From assembly GCA_029339195.1 (NCBI GenBank), contig JAPTJF010000047.1:1-64000 (forward strand): DNA of 64,000 nt. Reading direction: 5' to 3'. How positions within the stretch are numbered: position 1 is the stretch's first letter; each line of letters begins with the position of its first letter. The position numbers and the translations under genes are program-made. The notes below the pieces were generated by a model. That model was not told the origin of the DNA, made no database searches, and saw only the letters and a list, made by a program, of their open reading frames with translations. This document shows positions 55,531-64,000 of the stretch, piece after piece. The stretch is from Micractinium sp. NFX-FRZ. Taxonomy: Eukaryota; Chlorophyta; Trebouxiophyceae; Chlorellales; Chlorellaceae.

Positions 55531-58500
55531 GCAGGCTCACCCGTGCTCTGCCCAGTTCCGAATGACGCGCAGCAGCCGGGATGGTCAAGGTTCAAAGAAG
55601 CATCCTTGGGACGCACTTGATCAACAAGCCATCGCTCGGCCGCTGCGGACTCCTTAACTTGCGCCGCCGCAGCGCGCCGGGATGGGCGCAGGGCCCATCG
55701 CTCGGCAGCAGCTGGGCAGGCTCCAGTAACTGGTAAGCCCGGCGCTGGGCGCCCGTCACCGCCTGCGACAAGAGGCAGGCGGTAGCCGCGAGCCACGAGT
55801 CTGGCCCTGCCTTGCAAAGCACGAGAGCTGCTCAACCGCGTTACCGGGAGCCTTCCAAGGCTTGCAGCAAGGGCAGGGCTGGGCGGTGGGTTGGGCACTC
55901 GGCTTGGGGGCCCGTACCCGCGAAAGGCAGGCAGGCATGGCACCACGCCGCCGCCGCCGGTCTGCTGCACGAACCTCCAGTAACTGGGGCGGCACCCCAA
56001 ACTCCTGTTGGGTGTGCCAGTGTCAGCAGCCGGCGGCGGGCAGCGTGGTTGAGAGCACATGCCCCCCGCGGCATGCGCAGGCGGCGCGCCGCTTGCCCAG
56101 CGCCTCAGCTTCCGCTTGTGCAGAGCCGGGGCGCCGGGCCGCACACGTCCGCCCGCTCGCCCAGTGGCGTGCCGCAGGGGCTGCCCGCGTGGCCCACTCC
56201 AGTGGGCCAGGGCCCCGGCTGGTGTAGAGCCTGCAGGGGGCAGGGGGGTGGGATGAGGGGCGGGGCGGGAGCAGGATGAGAACGTGGGCACAACAGGCTG
56301 ACAGGGCAGAGGAGAACGTGCCGCCGGCCGGTGGTAAGAGCGGCAGCACACGCAGGCGGCTGTGCCTGCCTCCTCAGGATGCAGGCAGGGCTTGAAGCAG
56401 CGACACGGGACCACGAGCGGTGCCAGCACGGCTCAGCACAAGCCCACAACATGCCTGCTGCCTCAAAACAGGGAGCCCCACCGGCCCGGCTCACCTGTCC
56501 ACAGGCCAGCCGTCAAGCCGCCCAGCGTGGCGGGTCTGTACCGACCCTGAGAGATCACAGTGCCTGAGAGGACTGGAAGGACTATTGACGGCTTAACGAG
56601 CTCATGACGAGTCGGGATCGGTGATTAATCGATTCGAGTGGGGATCAGTGTGGGCCGGGTAGGCACATTCAATCAGCGTTGCCACGCGGGCAAGGGTCAG
56701 GCAGCACGACAGCAGGGGCCTCACAGCCAGCAGGCGTCGGCATGCATTCGGCACAGCGTGCACAGCAGCGGCATCTCAGCCTCTCAGCCGGCAGCGGCAT
56801 TCTAAGCAGCGAAGCAGCGTCGCTCTCAGCGGCACGAGCACGCGCAAGTACCAACGGCGGCAGCAGCTCGCCTCCTTGGCGCCTCGGCACAGCACAGTCG
56901 CATCCCACACAGGGGCATGCTTCTCAGCCCCGCAGGGCACAGCGCACACAGCGCACAGCGCACGCAGCGCAGCCCACCTCATGGGGCATCTCACGCATCC
57001 CACGACGGGGCAAGCGTTCCTCACGACGGGCAGCTCTCACAGCATGCACAGCGTGGCTCGAGCACAGCGCACACGGCGGCTGGCCAACATCCGTATTATG
57101 CAGTGTGTCCACACACGCACCGGACCTCAACCGGGTTTCTACCGGGACCTTACGCCTCGCGGGCACGGCGCTGACTGGCTGGTGCCGTGCCCATCTGCGA
57201 GTTGCCGGGGGGAGGCCTGGGGCTAGAGGCGCGTCAGCATACCATCATCTAGCTATCAGGAAAGCCTGCGAGGGAGCGGGCGGGAAGGGGTGGGGCAACA
57301 GGGTTGAGCGGGATAGCAGGGGGAGGGGGGAATTGAGCAGGTGGGAAAGCAGGCAGGCAGGCAGGCACACCGCCAGGGTGGCGGCAACTCTCCGCTGCAT
57401 CTGGTGCCCCGGCAGGCAGGCAGGCAGGCAGGCATACAAGGCCAGGGGTGTCACTAAGATGCGGGCCGGCTGCTAACCCCACCCTGGTACAGCAGCTGGA
57501 GCGGCAGCACAGGCACGCAACACAACCAGGGCAGGCGGAGCGCGGCGAGGCGGAGCGGCGCACCTTATCCCCGCGGCGGCGAGATTGCACACGCTTGCGC
57601 GCGGCCCTGACTGGGGCTTCAAAAAGGACCGCGCCGGTTATGGCAGGGCGGGCTAGGCAGCCCCGGGCATTGTGCGGGCGGCGGGGCGGCTCCCCAGGGA
57701 AAGAAGAGATACCAATACTCAATGCTCAGTTCGGCCTTTTGTGGCATCATCGGCAGGCGGCTGCACGCGGGGCGCCAGCGGGCAGCACCCACGTGCAGCC
57801 CCATGCGGGTGCTCCCCTGGGACCGGGCAGCGTCATGTGGGTGCATGCAGCGCATCATGCAGGGCAGCGCGGCGTGCAGGCATGCAGTCAGTGCAGGGGT
57901 GGCGCTCGCCGCCGCATGGCAGCGGCAGTGGTTGGGTGGCCCCCCGCCGCCGGCTCAGCTATCCATTCTTCTCAGGCAGAGCAGCGTCACTGCGGGCTGG
58001 CGGGTGCCAGGATTGCCCCGCTCGGCTTTGGCTATTGCTCGTCACCTGTGGGGGCAGGGCGGGCGGGAGGGAGGGTGTGGGTGTGACTGAGCGTCAGGGC
58101 AACCAACCGAGGCAGTCAGCCAGGCAGGGACCAGGCCAGGACGGGCCATCACTTGCTTATCACTTAAGCAGCAAATCCACCGCCAAGCTGAACTCCCTGG
58201 CTGCCACTCACCGCGAGCAGCAGGGAGGCCCCACCGCCGCTGCCAACCGAGCGTGCCGCGCGTGGCACTGGCCGCGCCCGGCGCGCCGCCTGCCCGTGGT
58301 AGCCCAGGCCATCTCAGATTGAAAACTTTGCGGCGCTTGGGACGGATTCGTCATCGGGCGCCCCAGCCGTGGGAGGCTGCACAAGAAGGGCAGCAGAGTG
58401 GGGCAGGAAGGCGGATGTACCTTCAGGCTGGCGCCAGCGGCAACGCCGCCAGCGGTGGCGGAGATTGAACTTGATCGCAGTTTTCCCGCCCTCGGCACCG

Positions 58501-58822
58501 CACTTCCACCCAAGCGGCGCCCCTCCAAAGTACCTGGGGTGGCTCACTGCCGAAGCAGCGAGCGCTTGGAGCCCTCGGATGAGTCCGGCTCGTCAGTGGA
58601 GCCTGGGGTGGGCGGCAGCACGCACATAAGGACGGGCCAGAACCCGGCAGCAGCTCAGGGTAGCGAGGCGGGCGAGCGGGCGCGTGTGGCGCGTTATCAT
58701 GCCTCTGCGCCGGGGTCCCCGCCTGGCGCCACAGCGCAGCGCATGTGCCCCATTGCCGCTGCCCTTGAAGCGCCACTTCTCCTCTCCATCTAAACTAGAA
58801 ACGCTCAGAAGACTCCAAGATA

Positions 58823-58827
58823 TTACA
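58823..58827 (-). terminator. TGTAA polyadenylation signal for the ARC1-like gene
   Basis: Minus-strand TGTAA lies 139 nt after the stop at 58966. Confidence 0.5.
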
Positions 58828-58965
58828 GGGTCCAAGACTGCCTCAACAATTCCAAGGTTTCAGTGCACTGCAGGAGCGCGACAAGCGGCGGCACGCCGGT
58901 CGGGCCAAGCGGGCCCTGCCCGGCCACGGAAGCTTTTTCCAGTGACCCTCTCCACAGCTGCTCAA

Positions 58966-61900
58966 TCACTTGACCCACGCATTGCTGATGGTGGCGGTGA
59001 CGGCTCCCTTGGAGGTCATCATAGGCACGCCGCGGTACACGCACACGCCGTCTGCGTACATATGCCGGGCAGGAGGGAGGTTGAAGGAAGTGGAGTGAAG
59101 GCCGGCACACAAGCACGGGAGGGAGGCGAGAGGCACCGGGCGAACGGGGGCGGGCCAGGCGGGGCTAACCCCCGGCCTCCAAATCTCCTGAGCAAGCTAA
59201 GCAAACTCAGCAAGCAGACGCCAGCGCTCGACTCGACCTCTTCCACAAGCGCTCTGCCGTGTCCAGCACCCTGAACCCACACACCCTACGTTGCCGACAG
59301 GCGTTCAGCCGCAGGTGACGCGCCCTGGCACCCACTGCTGGTACCACGCTCGCTGATGCAACGCTGCTTCATCATGACATCCCACAAATTCACCCACGCC
59401 TGCTTCTTCAACCCACCAACCAATCATTCAACCAAGGTGGACTCACTGGCATCCACGCGCAGGTCCGGCGAGATCTTCTCAAACTGCTTCTTCTTAGGGT
59501 TGAGCTGCGCCTCGGGCTCCTTGCCGTACCTGCACAGCGCAGCATGGCATGGCGTGGCACAGCATGGCACAGTGAGCGCGATGCGCGCACGGCAGAAGGC
59601 GGCACCGCAGCCTCCGCGGCACAGCTTCGCCACAGAAGCTTCAGCTGGAGCCCCTAATGTTGAGAGCACAGCCCAGCACCTGCAGCTGCTCACAGGCGCG
59701 CTCCAGCAGCCATGCAGCCAAGGCACGGATGCTACACCAAACAGTAGCACCTAGCAGCCTCCACAGCCCGCTCAAGCCGCTCCGCCGTCACCCCTTACAA
59801 CAAACCACCCTGCTCCCAAGCTCCCGCGTTGTTGGTTTCTCTAGGAGCGCAACACCCAGCTCCCTCCCTTCCCATCGGTGGTGCGCTAGCAGCCACCCCT
59901 TCCCATCGGTGGTGCGCTTCCTGGCAGCCTCCTGGCGGGGGAGCAGCCCAGCCCAGCATCAGCTCCTCCTCAGCCCCCTCTCCCTCCCTCCCCCACCCAA
60001 AGCACACTACCCAAAGCACACACTTCCCCCGCCCCCCCCTCCTCACCCCTCAAAGGTGATGCGCTCCCCGATGGCCGCCCCCTCGGGGGGCAGGATTGGG
60101 TCCACCTGGTCGTGGGTGTCGTTGGAGGCGCACAGCACCTGCAGGTGAGGAAGGGGGGAAGGAAAGAAGGAGCGAAGGTACGGGAGGTTCATGTGGGAGG
60201 AGATTGGGGATGTGAACACGGGCACAAAGGGGCGCTGTGCGCAGGTGCCCCTCCTGCGTGTCGGTGCGACCAATCGTATAACACACGCTACATACACACA
60301 TGCAAGCATGCCGCAGCTGACCATCACTTGGATACTTGCCGCCCACTCACATCCAACACCGATAATTACAGCTTAAATCCGGCACACATGCGCATGAGTG
60401 AGTACTCACTTAACACCACCCGCGTCCCGGCAGGTCCCACTTTCCCCCCAATCTAGAGCCAAGTCCAAGCAGAAAGCGTGCGCCCTCACCACGCTGCAGC
60501 TGATCACCTCGCCCAACATACCGCAATCACCCACCCACACCCCACACCTTCGCAAGCAAACCCCAAGCCACTCACCATGCCGTAGCTCATCACCTCCCGC
60601 ATCTTGGCGGGCTTCAGGTTGCACACCCCACACACCTTCCACCCACCCTTCCACTACACCCCTACAATAAGCCACTCACCATGCCATAGCTCATCACCTC
60701 CCGCATCTTGGCGGGCTTCAGGTTGCACACCACCACCACGCGGCGGCCCTGCATCTGGTCGGCGGGCACAAACTTGACCAGCCCGCTGACCACCTGCCGC
60801 GGCTGCCCCTCCCCCAGGTCAATCTCTTCGAGGTACAGCGAGTCGGCATTGGGGTGGCGGTCCACCTGTGGAGGTGCGGGGAAGGGTGGGGTTGTAAGGG
60901 GGATATCAGGGCTTGGCAGGTTTGTGTGCGGAGCGTGGGTGCGTAGGTGGGGCAGAGCGGGGTGGGAGCAGGGTAGGAGCAAGCGCAGGTGGCGTCCATC
61001 TGCAGGGCAGCGCAGGGACGGTCATTGCCTTGGGCCATAGGCGGAGTTGTGGCAGCAAAGGCAGCAGGCGGGAACACTGGCAGACAGGGGCTGGGTGGGG
61101 TTGGATGCAAGGGGAGGAGGGCAGGGTGCAGGGTGCAGCAGGGACGGCTGCATGGCCACTGTCCTCTTGTGTAGTGCAGCACTGTATGCTGCCGTGCGGT
61201 GCCGGCACAGCACACTAGACCCCATGCACCACCACGCAATCGCACCACACCATTTCCGCGCCCCACCCCACCTCTCCTACCCCCGCTGCTCCCCCTCACC
61301 TTGACAATCTGCCCCACCCGGATGTCCAGCAAATCCACGGTGCACTCGTCAGCACTGCCGCTGCCCTTCCCTCCTGCCGCCGCCGCCCCCTCGCCAGACG
61401 CAGCAGGCGTGGCGGGCGCCGCGCCGCCCTTCTCCTTCTTTCCCGCCTTCTCCTTCTTGCCGCCCGCTGCCGCCGCTGGCGCCGCTGCTGAGTCTGCTGC
61501 TGCCGCCGCCTTGCCCGCCTTTTTGTCGGCTCCGCTGCTGGCGCTGGCCGCGGGTGCAGCTGCCGCTGCCGCCTTGTCTCCTCCCTTGCCTCCCTTCTCA
61601 GCTGCAGCTGCCTTGTCGCCGCCCTTGCCTGCCTTGGGCTCCGCCGGCGGCGGCGGCGGCGGCGCCACGTACCGTGGCAGCGCAAAGGAGGCTGCTGGGA
61701 ACATGCCCTTGGCATCGGCGGTGTGATTCAGCAGGTCATACCAGCGCAGCAGGTTGCAGAAGTGGCCGTGCTGTGCCACTGGGAAGGCCACCGCTGCGGG
61801 GGAAACGGCGGCGTAGAGGACGAGGTCTGCCAGCGACGGCTGCCGCCCGCCAGCGATGTAGGTGCGCCCCGCCAGAGCGCCGTCCAGCTCAGCCAGGCGG

Positions 61901-62329
61901 CTGTCCATCAGAGGGGACAGTGCGGTGTGCTGGAAGCTCATCCACTCGGCAATCTGCAAGTGCGGCAAGGCGGAGTTGGGATTCGGGTGAACGGACGCGA
62001 GCGACAGGCAGCAGCGGCGGCAGCAGTGTGGCGGCAGCAGCAGTTCCGGCTCCCTAATTCTCAAATTCGCTTGCTGGCTCCGTAAATTTGCATGTACTCC
62101 CCACCTTGGCCTGCTGCTCGGGCGTGCCGCCCAGCAACTGCGCCGCGGCAGCGCTCTTTGCCGCAATGGCCCGGCATGCTGTGTGGGCGCCAAAGGCCTT
62201 GTTGCCGTCGGCCACAAACTCTACCTCGCTACCTCCCACTGACACGCTGATCTCCACGCCGCTGCTGCCCGCCACCAGGCGCAGCAGGTTGGCCGTCGCC
62301 TCGTCGGGGGCTGTGAAGGCCAGAGCCAT
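58966..62329 (-). CDS. ARC1/AIMP1-like tRNA-binding protein with GST-like N-terminus
   Basis: Six exons: 62105-62329, 61300-61953, 60680-60865, 60047-60138, 59447-59529 and 58966-59051. They sum to 1326 nt, 441 residues, in phase. The N-terminal ~170 residues resemble the GST-C-like fold of aminoacyl-tRNA synthetase cofactors ([33 protein letters not shown]). A Lys/Ala-rich linker with repeated KGGDKAAAA and [12 protein letters not shown] follows, typical of tRNA backbone binding. The C-terminal EMAP-II/Trbp111 OB fold reads [89 protein letters not shown] and [13 protein letters not shown]. Such proteins deliver tRNA to cytosolic synthetases (MetRS, GluRS). Divergent from TIM8. Confidence 0.9.
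60571..60640 (-). repeat. Duplicate of an exon end and 5' splice site in the ARC1-like gene
   Basis: Plus-strand CTCACCATGCCGTAGCTCAT through TTCAGGTTGCACACCCC copies 60675-60733 (one to three mismatches over about 58 bp), 104 bp further into the intron in the gene direction. The copy keeps ATG|GTGAGT intact and could act as an alternative donor. Confidence 0.95.
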
Positions 62330-62554
62330 GGCGATGAGACAAGTGCTAAGCTTTGTGAATCAATGCTGATAGCGATCGCCTGCAGAGCCTGCACCCAATG
62401 CCGTATTTGAGCGCAGCAGGAGCCCAGCAGGCAGGAGTTTTGCTGCTGCCCATCAAATAAGCTTCCGAGCACCAGTTTGTGCCGATCAACCATTCCCGTG
62501 TCCTCCCCGGTTCCTCCACAGCTCTTGCTGTCGGGTTTCAGGCAGCCAGCAGCC
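62330..62554. promoter_or_regulatory. Compact bidirectional promoter (ARC1-like / TIM8)
   Basis: Only 225 bp separate the start codons of two divergent genes, so both promoters must lie here. The central part (62400-62475) is AT-richer than the flanks (GTTTTGCTGCTG, CAAATAAGC). No TATA box at a convincing distance. Confidence 0.5.
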
Positions 62555-63635
62555 ATGGCCTCGCAGCAGAAAGCCGCCAGCCCAGAGATGCAGGTCGGAG
62601 AGTTGGGTTTGCTGCTAACTCGCCAATTGAAGAGTCAGCAGCGCTCTGGCCACCCTGCCACTTGCCCGTCACCGCCACCCTTCCTCTCCCTGCTCGCAGA
62701 ACTTCCTGGTCCAACAACAAGCAAAGGCGCAGCTGCAGCAGACGATATCGCGGCTGACGGACGAGTGCTGGGCCAAGTGCATCGGCAACCCAGGTGATCG
62801 GCGGCAGGCGGCGGCGGTAGGCGTGGCACCCCGAGCGTTTGCTCAACACTTTGTTGCATCCAAGCCTGTGTTGGCCTGAAGATGTGACGAGCACCATTGT
62901 TGTGCTTATACATTATGTTTATTTTCCTGGCATTTCGGCGGAGCATAGTTCCATCTGCCTCGGCCGCTGTTCTTTGCGCTCTCATCGCTTCGCGTCCTCC
63001 TGTCTGAGCCAAGCACTGAACCACTCCCATGCCTGTGCTGCCATGCAGCACCACTTCTCCAACCGGTCCTACTCGAGAATACTCCCATGCCGCTGCTGCA
63101 GCGCTGACGCCGCTGCCGTTTGTGTTTGTGTCATGCCAATGTGCGTGTGCGCAGGCAACTACATGTCTTCCAAGGAGCAGAGCTGCATGGACAACTGCGC
63201 GCGCCGCTTCCTGGAGTCCACGCAGTTTGTGGTGAGTCGATCCTGGAAGTGCTGTCCTTCGGGGGTGCTGTGAGGTCGTTGTGGCTGCCTAGATGCCCAT
63301 GGTCGGGTGGCGAGCTGCGGGGTGCTGCCGAGTGGTGTTGGGCAGGTTGTGTGAGCACAAAGTGCATCAGGGTGGATGGCTGCAGCGAGTGGGTTGATTG
63401 GCGATGTGGCAGTGCGGCCAGGCTGCAGCTGCGTTTAATGCTGGTGTGTCACTGGAACACGCGTGCTGGGGCCGCACTGCTGGGCTGCGGCTGCTCCTTT
63501 CCTGCCCACCTCCTCGCTCCCCGCCCCCTGCCCCTTGCCTGCCTCCCTAGACCATCTTCCTCCCTGTGCCTCTGTGCCCCGCAGGTCAAGTACTTCCAGG
63601 CAAAGGCCAACTCCAACCAGCACTCCGACTTCTGA
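62555..63635 (+). CDS. TIM8: Mitochondrial small TIM chaperone, TIM8
   Basis: Four exons (62555-62593, 62700-62793, 63155-63231, 63585-63635) sum to 261 nt, 86 residues, in phase. The twin CX3C motif is intact: CWAKC in LTDECWAKCIGNPGNYMSSK and CMDNC in EQSCMDNCARRFLESTQFVV, with 15 residues between the pairs. The D-E-C-W and IGNPG context is TIM8-specific among small TIMs. It works with TIM13 as a hexameric chaperone in the intermembrane space, escorting hydrophobic precursors to TIM22 or SAM; it is imported by MIA40 through these cysteines. All introns are GT-AG. Confidence 0.95.
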
Positions 63636-64000
63636 AGCTGACAATATAAGAAAGTGAAGTACATCAGCCCAGGGTGCATAGCCGCTTGATGTTTCCACTG
63701 CCAGCAGCGGCACCGAAACCCCACAGCCCTGCTCCCCCCCCCGTAGCCGCCTGTATGTGAAAGTCTGCACAACACATGATGCCGCCGCAGGCAGCGGCGG
63801 CAGCTGCCCTGCTCTCTGTAGGTAGGCCCCCCCTCTGACCAAAAAGCACCCCCACCGCCATTGCACCACGCCCGCGTGCGCGCTCGCTGTAACATCCTCC
63901 TGACTGACTCGAGACGCTGGCAGGCAGAGGTGAAAGGGCAGGCATGGATGGTCATTGGGCGCCGCAGTGCGCTCGCAGCTGGGCCGACGTTGCCTTCAGC
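63636..64000. other. TIM8 3' UTR and window edge
   Basis: No exon seen. A TGTAA poly(A) motif lies at 63889-63893. Confidence 0.5.
63889..63893 (+). terminator. TGTAA polyadenylation signal for TIM8
   Basis: TGTAA lies 254 nt after the TIM8 stop codon. Confidence 0.5.

Larger units (their letters stand above)
52973..58965. other. 6-kb gene-poor, repeat-bearing region
   Basis: No exon series of the quality seen elsewhere could be built on either strand. Long open frames (54912-56429 minus, 56679-57476 plus, 53304-53771 minus) are Cys/Pro/Arg-rich, lack recognisable motifs and are expected by chance at this GC content. Repeated words include CCCACGGCTGA (54519 and 55068), CACAGCAGGCTGGGGC (54557 and 55116), CTCCAGTAACTGG (55719 and 55976), and GGCA arrays. 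Two AT-rich TATA-like sites (CATAAAAAGG at 54053, TTCAAAAAGG at 57618) occur. It may be degraded mobile DNA or a non-coding transcript region. Confidence 0.45.

Noticed and set aside
54912..56429. 505-codon minus-strand ORF
   Set aside because: Its length comes from high GC and GGCA repeats (reading CLPACLPA). No family motif, no splice support, very Cys/Pro/Arg-rich.
56679..57476. 265-codon plus-strand ORF
   Set aside because: Low-complexity Ala/Arg/Ser content with runs from GCA/CGC and GGCA repeats; nothing recognisable.

Overview
The window reads as nuclear DNA of a GC-rich green alga, most likely a Chlorella-clade trebouxiophyte. Three things point there. Genes are packed on both strands and split into many short exons (I resolved about 86 introns, with GT-AG and some GC-AG borders). 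TGTAA, the green-algal polyadenylation signal, lies 140-350 nt past many stop codons. Several products carry plant-type chloroplast targeting signals. No bacterial operon, CRISPR array, phage or virus was seen. For most multi-exon genes the exon phases were checked by hand and sum to a whole number of codons, which is the main support for the models.

Layout, left to right. 0-2 kb: tail of an SR splicing factor, then SEC61-gamma (minus). 3.7-7 kb: a decayed C-terminal fragment of an organellar phage-type RNA polymerase (RPOT), full of small duplications. 8-11.7 kb: a repeat-built LEA-like protein with a two-part plastid signal (minus). 12-13.7 kb: the C-terminal part of an unknown membrane protein (minus). 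13.7-14.2 kb: an orphan exon followed by a second copy of a 0.3-kb sequence also found beside the RPOT fragment. 14.3-19.4 kb: a protein with ubiquitin-like segments and a MYND zinc finger (minus). 20.2-22.8 kb: a plastid AlgH/UPF0301 protein (minus), divergent from an ankyrin-RING E3 ligase (23.4-27.6 kb, plus). 28-31 kb: USB1-like U6 snRNA phosphodiesterase (minus), divergent from a MED11-like Mediator subunit (plus). 31.8-33.6 kb: an unknown, possibly BTB-like protein (minus). 34.9-42.1 kb: a 19-exon amino acid permease (plus). 43.5-47.9 kb: two tandem paralogous membrane/coiled-coil proteins (minus). 49.4-52.6 kb: a plastid CPBP-like membrane protein (minus). 53-58.9 kb: a repeat-rich stretch without a convincing gene. 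59-62.3 kb: an ARC1/AIMP1-like tRNA-binding protein (minus), divergent from TIM8 (62.5-63.6 kb, plus).

The genes are mostly unrelated housekeeping functions: splicing and snRNA maturation, transcription, ER and mitochondrial protein import, ubiquitin signalling, plastid proteins and amino acid uptake. The most unusual feature is structural. In at least five genes, an exon-intron junction has been duplicated in tandem at an offset of about 80-130 bp, leaving a decaying copy of the exon end and its splice site inside the intron. A second is a 0.3-kb sequence, about 93% identical in two places, that ends at a 3' splice-site-like CACAG in both; this fits a mobile intron (introner) or a copied intron.
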